The notes under the pieces are model-generated. The model made no database searches. It saw nothing but the letters and a program-made list of their open reading frames with translations, and was not told the DNA's origin. A program made the translations under genes and the position numbers. Source: Aquabacterium sp. A7-Y (GTDB taxonomy: Bacteria > Pseudomonadota > Gammaproteobacteria > Burkholderiales > Burkholderiaceae_C). From it: a stretch of 64,000 nucleotides of DNA. Position 1 is the stretch's first letter. Each line of letters opens with the position of its first letter. Shown here in pieces: positions 1-7,922 of the stretch. Where the stretch lies: NCBI RefSeq assembly GCF_026153205.1, contig NZ_JAPFBW010000019.1, positions 62,001 through 126,000 of the forward strand. Direction: 5' to 3'.

Positions 1-112
1 AGGCTCGATAGTCCGGCACCGCGCTCGTTTGGCACCTTGTCTCACACTTCGACAGCTTCCCGCCGCTTGCTGCCGCAATATGTTCTGAGAACAAGTGTCT
101 CAGACTGGCATG

Positions 113-412
113 ACCGAGACCAGTTGCCGGCTGCACAACGTCGACCCGTACACCTGCTTCGTTGACGTGCTGCAGCGCGTGGGCCAGCACCCGGCATCGT
201 GCGCAGCCCCACTCACCCCAGGGCTGTAGAAGCAGAACTTCGCCAGCAACCCCCTGCGATCGGACCTCTACAACGTCACCGCCGCGCGGCGAACAACGCC
301 GTCCAGTTACCGCTTACCGTCCGCGTCCAGCGTGGCCGCTTACACCAAGCTCGTGACGCCGAACGGATGTCAGCCCGAGAGCTTGCTGTCGGCCACAGCG
401 GCCTCTTCTTAA
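113..412 (+). pseudogene. IS66-type transposase C-terminal remnant
   Basis: Reading from 113, the translation has the look of the C-terminal end of IS66-family transposases: a segment LHNVDPYTCFVDVLQRVGQHP followed, after an in-frame stop at about 230, by KQNFASNPLRSDLYN. No start codon or catalytic DDE region is present, so only the tail survives. The stretch at about 300-330 (GTTACCGCTTACCGTCC) resembles the GTAAGCGG-type terminal repeats of this family when read on the minus strand. The assignment rests on remembered family motifs. The stop codon and missing 5' part make it a relic in any case. Confidence 0.45.
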
Positions 413-587
413 CTCGCCCATAGAGGAGGCGGGAAATCCCCATTGCAAGTTTTTGTGTCCTGATGCAACTTCCGCTGGCGTTGGATTTTTTCCTCGTCTC
501 GGCTGCGCCGAGGCAAGGAACAGCGTCTTGTCGCGAGCGCAGACCGCCGCCGACGAGGATCGTGCGGGGCTGAAGGAGAACTTGCGA

Positions 588-1745
588 ATGGACCGTCGTC
601 GATTTGTCAGCCGGCTTACCGGAGCAGCTACCGCGCTGGGCACGGCCTCTTGGGTCGGCGGCAGCTGGGCAGCCGATGGGGCTCTGTCGGCCACCCACAT
701 CACCATCGGCAGTTCGCTGGCCCTGAGCGGGATGCTGGGCGGCTCCGGCGCTGACTATGTCAATGGCATGAAGGCCGCCTTCGAGGTGGTGAACCGCAAC
801 GGCGGCATCCATGGCCGCGAGTTGCGGCTGCAGGCCTTGGACGACGGCTACGTGCCGGCACGGACCGCCGCCAATGTCAAACAGATGCTCGACAGTGGCC
901 AGGTGTTCTCGCTGATCTCCATCATGGGCACGGCCAACAATGCCGCGGTGCTGCCGATGATCGAGCAGCAGGGGGTGCCCTGTGTGGGGCCGATCACCGG
1001 CGCCGGCTCGCTGCGCCATGCCAAGCAGCGTTGGGTCTTTTACGTGCGCCCCAGCTACCAGGACGAAGTGCTGCGCGTTGTGCCGCAGTTGGTCCAGATG
1101 GGCCTGCAAGGCATCGGCATCGTCTACCTCGACAACCCGTTCGGCAAGGAAGTGCTCGAGGCGGCCGAGCGCACCTTGAGCAACAACAAGCTGCAGGCGG
1201 TGGGTGCCTTCGCCCTGGCGGTCGACGGCAGCAATGCCAGCCAGGTGGCTCAGCAGGTGTTCGACGCCAGGGCCGGCGCAGTGCTGATGGGCACGACCGG
1301 CGGTGCGACGACCAAGCTCGTATTGGCCCTGCGCGGCAAGGCGGCGGCGCTCCCTCTGCTGGGCGTGTCGGTGGCAGTGACCGCCGCAGAGGTGCCCAAG
1401 CTGGGCAGGGCAGCGCAAGGCATCGCCCAGGCGCTCGTGTTTCCCGACGCGAGCAGTGCAAAGTCGGCGGCGGTCCGCAACTTTCACAGCGCGCTGCGCA
1501 CCGCCAAGCTCGACAACGGCGAGGCGAAGTCCGTCGAAAGCTGGATCAACGCCCAACTGCTCATCGAGGGGCTGCGCCGTGCCGGCCGCGACCTGACGCG
1601 CGAGAGGCTGCGTGCCGCCTTGGCGGGCATCCGGGAGTTGGACGTGGGCGAGTTCATGCTGGGGTTCCAGGGCAGCGCGCCTTTTGTCGCCTCGAACTCC
1701 ATCAAGATCGGGGTGTTTGACGAGGGCGGGCGCCTGCGGGCTTGA
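588..1745 (+). CDS. ABC transporter substrate-binding protein, branched-chain amino acid type (Peripla_BP_6)
   Basis: A 385-aa periplasmic binding protein of the LivJ/LivK fold. The ATG at 588 is chosen because GAAGGAG lies just upstream and the protein then opens with MDRRRFVSRLTGAAT, a twin-arginine-like signal peptide ending near WAA. The mature part begins with ITIGSSLALSGMLGG, contains NGGIHGRELRL and GPITGAGSLR, and runs through the two-lobed type I periplasmic-binding fold at full family length. No permease or ATPase gene is adjacent, so it is an orphan binding protein whose transporter, or possibly a sensor partner, lies elsewhere. The ligand cannot be read from the sequence. Confidence 0.88.
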   Translation: MDRRRFVSRLTGAATALGTASWVGGSWAADGALSATHITIGSSLALSGMLGGSGADYVNGMKAAFEVVNRNGGIHGRELRLQALDDGYVPARTAANVKQMLDSGQVFSLISIMGTANNAAVLPMIEQQGVPCVGPITGAGSLRHAKQRWVFYVRPSYQDEVLRVVPQLVQMGLQGIGIVYLDNPFGKEVLEAAERTLSNNKLQAVGAFALAVDGSNASQVAQQVFDARAGAVLMGTTGGATTKLVLALRGKAAALPLLGVSVAVTAAEVPKLGRAAQGIAQALVFPDASSAKSAAVRNFHSALRTAKLDNGEAKSVESWINAQLLIEGLRRAGRDLTRERLRAALAGIRELDVGEFMLGFQGSAPFVASNSIKIGVFDEGGRLRA

Positions 1746-2099
1746 GCCGGCGTGGCAGTCGCCCAGCGCCGCCGATACAGGCGGCCCCTGGCCCCGGGCC
1801 CTTGGTCGCATAGAACGAAGTGCAGCCGCGCCACCAGTCGCCCCTGTAGGTGGAGCGTGGTAGGCGATGGCGGTGGCGGCCGGTGCGGGCGCGGCGACGA
1901 AGGCCAGAGTGGCCGCTGCAAGCAGGGCAACGATCGAGCGCTACCGTCCGGCACAGGTGGCCAACGGCAACACGTGTCCGCACGACATGGGCTCCAGCAG
2001 GCGTGAAGTGCTGCCCACCCAGTCGTAGGCGTCCTGCCATGTCACCTCACCTCATCTCAGTGTGAGGGCAGCCTTGGGATATCGTTCATGTTCCGCGTA
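1746..2099. other. Intergenic region, no supported gene
   Basis: This gap lies between the convergent binding-protein gene and the minus-strand unknown gene. The minus strand carries an alanine-rich segment like a signal peptide (IVALLAAATLAFVAAPAPA) but with no start codon in its frame. A neighbouring frame reads YRGDWWRGCTSFYATKGPG. The two could be parts of one frameshifted small secreted protein, but this is not strong enough to annotate as a gene. Confidence 0.4.
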
Positions 2100-2606
2100 T
2101 CACTTTGGTGCTGTGTGTGCGGGCTTCGCGTCGCCGGGAGGATGGGAGATCGGGTCGAGCGCGGCCCGAGCGTACTCCTGTCGGGCGCGTTGGTGGGGGC
2201 AGGGCTGCCAGGACAGCTCGGCAGCCTGCAGGTCGACGGTATAGGTGTCGGCATGCAGGGGAAAGGCCTCGAAGCGTGTCTCGTCACCTTCCAGTGTGAG
2301 GCATGTGGCGTCGAAGTACAGCGCGCTGCCATCCGCGTCGACCCAGCAGCATCGGCGCTGCAGGTCCACCACGTAGCTCGGCGTGCCCAGGTGCCCTTGC
2401 AGGCAGACATACCGCCCGCTGGCATCGCGCAGGCCCCGCTTCAGCCAGACGGCCAGTGCCGGCGCACGGACGTCGTCGCCCAACAGCACCCGCGCGGCGT
2501 CTTGCACCCAGGGCTGCAGGTCTGAGGGCGGCGTCGGCACTTCGGGTCGCCGAGCTTGCAGACGCAGTGCTGCGCGCAGCCGTGCCAGTGCTCGTGCAAG
2601 CCACAT
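2100..2606 (-). CDS. Hypothetical protein, 168 aa
   Basis: I do not recognise this family. The start at 2606 is supported by AAGGAAC upstream of the ATG. The protein opens with a basic, amphipathic stretch (MWLARALARLRAALRLQARR). It continues into a mixed alpha/beta soluble domain with several cysteines and tryptophans (residues about 35-150) and no clear signal peptide or membrane span. Codon bias matches the surrounding chromosome, which argues for a real gene. It lies convergent to the binding-protein gene and just before the heptamer repeat array. Confidence 0.6.
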   Translation of the reverse strand: MWLARALARLRAALRLQARRPEVPTPPSDLQPWVQDAARVLLGDDVRAPALAVWLKRGLRDASGRYVCLQGHLGTPSYVVDLQRRCCWVDADGSALYFDATCLTLEGDETRFEAFPLHADTYTVDLQAAELSWQPCPHQRARQEYARAALDPISHPPGDAKPAHTAPK

Positions 2607-3179
2607 CGTCCAAGTTCCTTTCGATCGAAAGCGTCGCCTGCCGACGCCTCGACATCATGCCGCCTGAAGTTCGTCGATGTGGCGCACGCATCCGCGCCGA
2701 GCGGGCCCGATACCTGCGGGCAAGGTGTGATGAAAGGGCGCGGCCGGCCGCGTCGCCGGTCGAGCAGCGACGGCCGCCATGAAATCGCCACCGGCCGGCC
2801 GGCGCGAGTGGCGGCCCAAGGACCAATGACCAATGACCAATGACCAATGACCAATGACCAATGACCAATGACCAATGACCAATGACCAATGACGGCGGGG
2901 CCGATTCTGCGGTTTACAGGGTTCTCAGGCTAGATCCTTTTGAACAGTATTCAATAGCTTGCTTCACTGGTATTTTTTGCGCAAATTTTTGTCGGCAAAA
3001 CCAATGGATGACAGCTCCTTGCAGGCTCATTCAATGGGATCACAAATGCCGTCTTCGGTAGAAAAACAGGGCCAAACACCAACGCGGATTCATCCAGTCA
3101 ACACCCTGGATGGGTTTGTTTCATCTCCACTGTCTTCGGCCTGAATCGCCGGTTCGTTAATCAGTTTGCGGAGGTTTGC
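2607..3179. other. Intergenic region: compositional boundary with tandem repeat
   Basis: The GC-rich sequence ends around 2900 and switches to AT-richer DNA that continues through the methyltransferase gene. The region contains the GACCAAT array (2821-2893), a perfect dyad TTGAA-N5-TTCAA at 2940-2954, and AT-rich promoter-like sequence before the GGAGG ribosome binding site of the gene at 3180. The small open frame at 3004-3144 has no ribosome binding site and is not called. Confidence 0.6.
2821..2893. repeat. Heptanucleotide tandem repeat, 10 perfect copies of GACCAAT plus GAC
   Basis: Ten uninterrupted copies of the 7-mer GACCAAT run from 2821 to 2890, followed by a partial GAC. In another phase the unit is TGACCAA, whose reverse complement TTGGTCA is, from memory, one of the short tandemly repeated repetitive (STRR) heptamers known from filamentous cyanobacteria. 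Because 7 is not a multiple of 3, the array is open in several frames and produces artefactual IGHWSLV-repeat ORFs on the minus strand. It marks the left edge of the AT-richer island. Confidence 0.97.
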
Positions 3180-4094
3180 ATGGAAAGCGCGGGAAGTTTG
3201 ATCTACAACAACAAGGACTACAGAGAGGTACTTAACAAGCACTTTGTGGCAAGCCGCCACATCCACCAGGGCTTCTTTACTGGTTTGGAGTATGAAGATC
3301 GGATAGTATTCAATGGCAGATCCAGTCTGGAGGGTGGGCAGTTCCACCACTCCTTCAGTAAGGTAATTGATGACTTTTTTGCCACCCTCTTCAATCGAGC
3401 GCAGGAAAAGTATCTGGAGGAGCTGCTTCATCCGCTGGGCATCAAAGCTGACCATCGCATTCTGGATATCGGGTGCGGAGTCGGGTCGAATGCGATCTGG
3501 CTAGCCAGAAAGTATGGTTGCCAGGTTCACTGCATCGACCTGTCGCACGAGAACATTGAAACTGCCCGTCGCTATACAAGGGAAGAAGGGCTCGATCACT
3601 TGATCACCTTCGAGTGTATTGATGCGGCAGAGGTGAACTATCCGGATGCTTCATTCGATCATGCATTCTCTGTGGAATGCTTCTATTTCATTGATCAGAA
3701 AGAAAAGCTGCTCAAGAAATTACTCAAGCTGCTGAAGGATGATGGCATCTTCGCCATTTCGGATTATGTATTGAAGCGCCGGTGCGGCTATTTCACGCGC
3801 TATCTGGTCATGTGCCAATATGGCACATTCAATATTATGCAAACTTCGCTTTATCAGCCGCTGGTGAATTCGGCGGGATTTCAGCGTTGTACGGTGCGGG
3901 ATGTAACCGCCGACACGATCATCCCTGGACTCAATCTTTTCAAGCTAGAGGATTTCAGAAGTGTTCAGGAGGAGTATCAGGCGCTGGAAGGAAAATGGAT
4001 GGGTCTGCTGACTACCGCATTGGTCAAACGCTATGCACTCCCATTGGTTGAAGAAGGAAGATATGGCTTGAATTTCTTCCATTGCTATAAGTAG
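3180..4094 (+). CDS. SAM-dependent class I methyltransferase
   Basis: A 304-aa soluble methyltransferase. GGAGG precedes the ATG at 3180. Motif I is ILDIGCGVGSNAIWLA (residues about 94-109). It is followed by an acidic ribose-binding end of beta2 (CQVHCIDLS) and a motif II/III region (FDHAFSVECFYF, LKDDGIFAISDYV), the usual Rossmann order. The N-terminal ~90 residues form a cap-like substrate domain, as in sterol/geranyl-diphosphate/tocopherol-type methyltransferases, but the substrate is not deducible. The gene is clearly lower in GC than its neighbours and sits beside the heptamer array, which suggests horizontal acquisition. The nearest tailoring-type gene is the convergent P450. Confidence 0.85.
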   Translation: MESAGSLIYNNKDYREVLNKHFVASRHIHQGFFTGLEYEDRIVFNGRSSLEGGQFHHSFSKVIDDFFATLFNRAQEKYLEELLHPLGIKADHRILDIGCGVGSNAIWLARKYGCQVHCIDLSHENIETARRYTREEGLDHLITFECIDAAEVNYPDASFDHAFSVECFYFIDQKEKLLKKLLKLLKDDGIFAISDYVLKRRCGYFTRYLVMCQYGTFNIMQTSLYQPLVNSAGFQRCTVRDVTADTIIPGLNLFKLEDFRSVQEEYQALEGKWMGLLTTALVKRYALPLVEEGRYGLNFFHCYK

Positions 4095-4331
4095 TCGGTC
4101 CTGAACGACTCGTTGTCACGCTCTAGCCACGCGTTGTTGGCGCGGCGAGGGCGAAGGCAGTTGCATGGCAAGCCGGGCGACGAGAGCGAAGTAGAGCACC
4201 CAAAGGTGCGCCAGGATCATCCTGAGGTTGAGGTGATCCTGCTCAGCGGCCTGAGCCTGCTTGGCTGGCAAGGCCGTCGTCGGCGCCAGACGGCATCCTG
4301 ACGGGTGGCCGACGCAGGTCGCCGCCTGTCC
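4095..4331. other. Intergenic region between convergent genes, nothing recognised
   Basis: This gap holds the return from the AT-richer island to GC-rich DNA. No gene, clear terminator or repeat could be supported. Confidence 0.5.
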
Positions 4332-5813
4332 TCAGGCCTCGCCTGCCTGGGCATGACGCCGCCGGCGCGGCGCCAAACGCATCCTCAAGCCCACCGCCGC
4401 CATCCCGATCGCGGTGTGCTCGGTCAGCGGGCGGCCGTCCGGCAGTGCCACCTCGACCAGCTCGAAGTTGCGCGCCAGCATCGCGATCACCATCCGCATC
4501 TCGAGCACGGCCAGGTAGCGTCCCGGGCACAGCCGCGGCCCCGAGCCGAAGGGCATCGACAGCCGCTTGGCCGTCGGGGCGGCGGCCGCCCCGGGATCGC
4601 TCAGCCAGCGCTCCGGCCGGAACTCGCCCGCCTGCTCGACGCGCTCTTCGTCGATGGCTCCCTTGCGCATCAGACACCAGACCGAAGTGCCCTTCGGGAT
4701 CGCCACATCGCCGACGACCGTGTCTTCGTTCGCTTCGGCCCGGCTGATTGGCGCCACCGGGTGCAGCCGCATGGCCTCGTGAATGCAGCCCTCGATGTAG
4801 GGCAAGGTCGTCGCCTGTTCCAAGCTGGGAGGCAGCGCCGCCTCGCCCAGCGCGGCATCGGCCTCCTTGACCACCGCGCGCCAGGCCTCGGGATGGCGGT
4901 AGAGCAGCTGCAGGGTCCAGGCCAGCGAATGGGCCGTCGTGTCCTCGCCGGCCAGCAAGGTCGTGAAGACGTTGCCCACCACTTCGTGCTCGGGCATCTC
5001 CCGCCCGTCTGCGTCGCGGGCGACCAGCATGGCCTCGATCAGGTTGGGCGGCTTGCGGGCGCGGGCCGGGTCGGCCGCCAGGCGCATGCGGGCCGCAGCG
5101 ATCAGCTCCCGCACCACCCGGTGGATGGCCTGCACGTCCCGGTCCAGCCGGCGGTCGGCCGGCAGGCGGAGATAGCGCCAGGACGCGAACAGCGCGGCCC
5201 TGCGCCGGAAGATGCGCGGCAGGGCCTTGTCCAGGTGAGCGTGCAGTTCGCTATAGCCCTGCTCGACCGTGTTGATGTCGACCCCGAAGGCGAGACCGGC
5301 GGTCACGTCCACCGTGTAGCGCATCAGATCGTCCGGCAGATCAAAGGAGCCACCGTCACGCGCTGCCTGCGACCAGCGTCGGCGCAGGCGCTCGGTCACG
5401 ACGGCGAGCGATGGGAAGAACTGGCGCAGGTGCTCTGGATCGAGCGCCGACATCACCAGGCGGCGCTGGCGCCGCCAGTTGTCGCCTTCTGCGGTGAGCA
5501 AGCCGTCGATGCCGACCTCCTTGAACACCTCCTCCGTCTTGTGCCAGCGCCGCCACGTCCCGGGCCGGGCCCGCAGCACCTGCGTGATCGTGTTCGGGTC
5601 GGAGATCACCGCCAACGAGGTGCGCCCGAGTCGCAGCCGGTAGACAGGCCCGTAGCGACGCTCCCACTCTTCCAGACGCAGGTGGATGCGCTGTCGGTCG
5701 AGCTGCAACAGATTGCCCACCAGCGGCCAGGGCCGGGGACCCGGCAGCTCGTCGATGCGGCGCGTCCGGGCGGGCAGCGGTGGGTCGGGAACTTCGATGT
5801 GAATCGTGTCCAT
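4332..5813 (-). CDS. Cytochrome P450
   Basis: A 493-aa haem monooxygenase. The ATG at 5813 is preferred over the longer frame because CAGGAGCACCTCAC precedes it. The N terminus then leads directly into the proline-rich PGPRPWPLVGNLLQ segment. The I-helix oxygen-binding motif AGEDTT is at about 288-293, the K-helix ExxR (EAMR) at about 346-349, the PERW segment at about 400, and the haem ligand loop FGSGPRLCPG has its cysteine at about 429. No membrane anchor is apparent, so it is probably soluble and dependent on a ferredoxin/reductase encoded elsewhere. It converges on the methyltransferase. A joint secondary-metabolite role is possible but unproven. Confidence 0.95.
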   Translation of the reverse strand: MDTIHIEVPDPPLPARTRRIDELPGPRPWPLVGNLLQLDRQRIHLRLEEWERRYGPVYRLRLGRTSLAVISDPNTITQVLRARPGTWRRWHKTEEVFKEVGIDGLLTAEGDNWRRQRRLVMSALDPEHLRQFFPSLAVVTERLRRRWSQAARDGGSFDLPDDLMRYTVDVTAGLAFGVDINTVEQGYSELHAHLDKALPRIFRRRAALFASWRYLRLPADRRLDRDVQAIHRVVRELIAAARMRLAADPARARKPPNLIEAMLVARDADGREMPEHEVVGNVFTTLLAGEDTTAHSLAWTLQLLYRHPEAWRAVVKEADAALGEAALPPSLEQATTLPYIEGCIHEAMRLHPVAPISRAEANEDTVVGDVAIPKGTSVWCLMRKGAIDEERVEQAGEFRPERWLSDPGAAAAPTAKRLSMPFGSGPRLCPGRYLAVLEMRMVIAMLARNFELVEVALPDGRPLTEHTAIGMAAVGLRMRLAPRRRRHAQAGEA

Positions 5814-6368
5814 GTGAGGTGCTCCTGGTACTTGCCACGTCAAGTGTTCCTGCCGGGCCGTCGCTTGCAAGGCGCCGAAGAGGCAGGAGGACAGGCAGCT
5901 TCCCACCCACAACGGCGGAAGCCGAGAGCCTGTGTGAGCAAGGGAATTCACCCTCTACAGGGAGACGCCCCTTGGGCGAAGGCAGTGAGGCTCACGGTGA
6001 ACGTGTCTTGACGCACCTGGTATGCGGCTGCCGGCGCGACGGCCGCTGGCTGAATGCTGCCGCCCGGTGTGCTGGGGGGTGAGTCTGCACCCCCGCTCAC
6101 CAAACAGTGCCGCTCAACCGTCGCAGCCCTGGAACGCCATCGCAACAGAGAAGCCAAGCCGTGCGGCCTGGCACCTGCAGACCGGTCTTGACCTCGAGTG
6201 CGCTCTAGCCGTTTCAATCCGGTCTCAGGAGCAGACCACGGGCCGCGCGGAGCACAGGCCCTGGGTCTGCTCGACGTCAAGATCGATTTTCGAGCACTGG
6301 CCGGACCGCGGGAAACGGCCGCCGCTCGATCCCATGCGTTTTCCCGCGCCGATCCGGAGACTTTCGAG
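5814..6368. other. Divergent intergenic region, nothing recognised
   Basis: This gap separates the divergently transcribed P450 and SnoaL-like genes, so both promoters must lie here. Open frames exist on both strands, but none has a ribosome binding site or a recognisable protein. No clear palindromic operator or riboswitch-like structure was seen. Confidence 0.45.
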
Positions 6369-6767
6369 ATGAGCCACGACAACAAACAGCTGATGCAAGG
6401 AATCTTCGACGAAATGGCCAAGGGCAACGGCCGGCCCTTTGTCGACGCGATGGCCGAGGACTTCTGCTGGAGCATCCCCGGCCAGTCCACCTGGTCGCGC
6501 CGCTGGGAGGGCAAACAGGCGGTGGTGAACGACTTGTTCCGGCCCTTGTTCGCGCGTTTCGCCGACACCTACGTCAGCCGGGCGCACCGCTTCATCGCGG
6601 AGGGGGACCACGTGGTGGTCCAGTGCCGCGGCGAGGTCACGACCAAAACCGGCAAGCGCTATGACAACGACTACTGCCTGGTGTGCCGGATCGTCGACGG
6701 CAAGCTGCGCGAACTGACCGAGTACATGGACACGGAGCTCGCGACGACAGCGCTGGGGGCGCCTTGA
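6369..6767 (+). CDS. SnoaL-like / nuclear transport factor 2-fold protein
   Basis: A 132-aa protein with the small cone-shaped NTF2-like fold. The start at 6369 gives MSHDNKQLMQGIFDEMAKGN, the usual helical opening of the family, and GGAG lies about 10 bases upstream. The central AEDFCWSIPGQSTWSRRWEGK segment and the C-terminal strands (DYCLVCRIVDGKLRELTEYMDTE) match the SnoaL/ketosteroid-isomerase-like pattern. Members are enzymes or small-ligand binders, and the substrate is unknown here. It is transcribed away from the P450. Confidence 0.85.
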   Translation: MSHDNKQLMQGIFDEMAKGNGRPFVDAMAEDFCWSIPGQSTWSRRWEGKQAVVNDLFRPLFARFADTYVSRAHRFIAEGDHVVVQCRGEVTTKTGKRYDNDYCLVCRIVDGKLRELTEYMDTELATTALGAP

Positions 6768-6938
6768 GCCCGATTGCACCGGACGGGCAACCCGACGAAG
6801 GACCCGCCGGTCGGTGCCGCTTGCGATGGCGGTAGCGTCCGTAGCGACGGCCGGTCTCGCGGAACGATACCGCGGCCTGTGATCGCCGCCGCGCAAGAGG
6901 CGCTGCTACGATGCCGACCCAAGCACAGGAGGGCGGCC

Positions 6939-7922
6939 TTGAACCTGCGTCTGGCACTGTATGAACTCGCGGAGCGGCATCGGCTTGATAGGTCGGAGAT
7001 GCGGCAATTGCACCGGCTGGCAGGCCTGGCATCGGAGCCGGCCGCGCTGTCGTACTGGCTGCCGCGTGTGACCGCCGTGCTCGCGGCGGCGCTGGGCGGT
7101 CTGGGCCTGATCTTCTGGATCGCCGCCAACTGGGAGACCTTGGGTCGCTTCGGCCGCTTCGCGTTGCTGCAGGGCCTCGTGCTCGTGAGCTGCCTGGGAG
7201 CGCTGTGGCGACCCGGCGCGCGGGCGCCGCTGGCCGTGCTGGCCTTCCTGGGTGTCGGTGCTCTGTTCGGCTACTTCGGCCAGACCTACCAGACCGGCGC
7301 GGATCCGTGGCAGCTGTTCGCGCTTTGGGCGGTGCTGGCGCTGCCCCTGTGTCTGACGGTGCGCAGCGACGTGGTGTGGACACCCTGGGCGCTGGTGGCG
7401 ATGACGGCCATCTCGCTGTGGGTGCATGCCCACAGTGGACACCGATGGCGGGTCCAGGCTCAGGACCTGCCGGTTCATCTGGCCGGGTGGACGGCCGCCG
7501 TCGGACTGGTGGCGGCTCTCGGCCCCGCATTGAGGCGGTACACCGGCGCAGGAATGTGGGCGCAGCGGACGGCCCTCACGCTGGCCGTGGTGGCGATCAC
7601 GGCGACGGCGCTTGGCGGACTCTTCCACACCGACGTGGCGCCGCACTATGCGCTGGGGACAGCCGTCCTGGCCCTTGCGGCCTTTGTCATGGCCCGGCCG
7701 CTCACCTTCGACATCTATGGCCTCAGCGCGGCCGCGCTGGGCTGCAATGTGCTGCTGGTGGCCGGCCTGGCGCGCTGGCTGTTCGACGGGCCGGGCGGCG
7801 ACGCAGCCGGTGATCTGTTCGTGCTGGGCCTTCTGGCGGCCGGCCTGCTGGCTGGGACCGTCACAGCGGTGCTCGGCCTGGCGCGCCGTCGTGTTGCCGT
7901 GGAAGCAGGGAGCCAAGCATGA
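6939..7922 (+). CDS. DUF2157 membrane protein
   Basis: A 327-aa polytopic inner-membrane protein. The TTG at 6939 is preferred because AGGAGGG lies 6-7 bases upstream and because the protein then opens with the cytosolic helix NLRLALYELAERHRLDRSEMRQLH, the DUF2157 N terminus. The remainder contains about eight to ten hydrophobic segments (for example around LGGLGLIFWIAANW). Its stop overlaps the ATG of the next gene by 4 bases, so the two are translationally coupled. The function of the family is unknown. Confidence 0.82.
   Translation: MNLRLALYELAERHRLDRSEMRQLHRLAGLASEPAALSYWLPRVTAVLAAALGGLGLIFWIAANWETLGRFGRFALLQGLVLVSCLGALWRPGARAPLAVLAFLGVGALFGYFGQTYQTGADPWQLFALWAVLALPLCLTVRSDVVWTPWALVAMTAISLWVHAHSGHRWRVQAQDLPVHLAGWTAAVGLVAALGPALRRYTGAGMWAQRTALTLAVVAITATALGGLFHTDVAPHYALGTAVLALAAFVMARPLTFDIYGLSAAALGCNVLLVAGLARWLFDGPGGDAAGDLFVLGLLAAGLLAGTVTAVLGLARRRVAVEAGSQA

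Noticed and set aside
276-1811. Long open frame opposite the branched-chain-type binding protein
   Set aside because: It is antisense to a well-supported gene and has no recognisable protein features. GC-rich codon bias keeps such antisense frames open.
2655-2889. Minus-strand ORFs encoding IGHWSLV repeats
   Set aside because: They are only the three-frame translation of the GACCAAT heptamer array and GC-rich flank, with no ribosome binding site.
3004-3144. Small ORF (MDDSSLQAHSMGSQ...) before the methyltransferase
   Set aside because: No ribosome binding site and no recognisable product. The region is better read as the methyltransferase leader.
4305-6011. 568-codon open frame on the plus strand across the P450
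   Set aside because: Antisense to a P450 with all its haem and I-helix motifs; the frame is rich in Arg, His and Gln as expected of a shadow.
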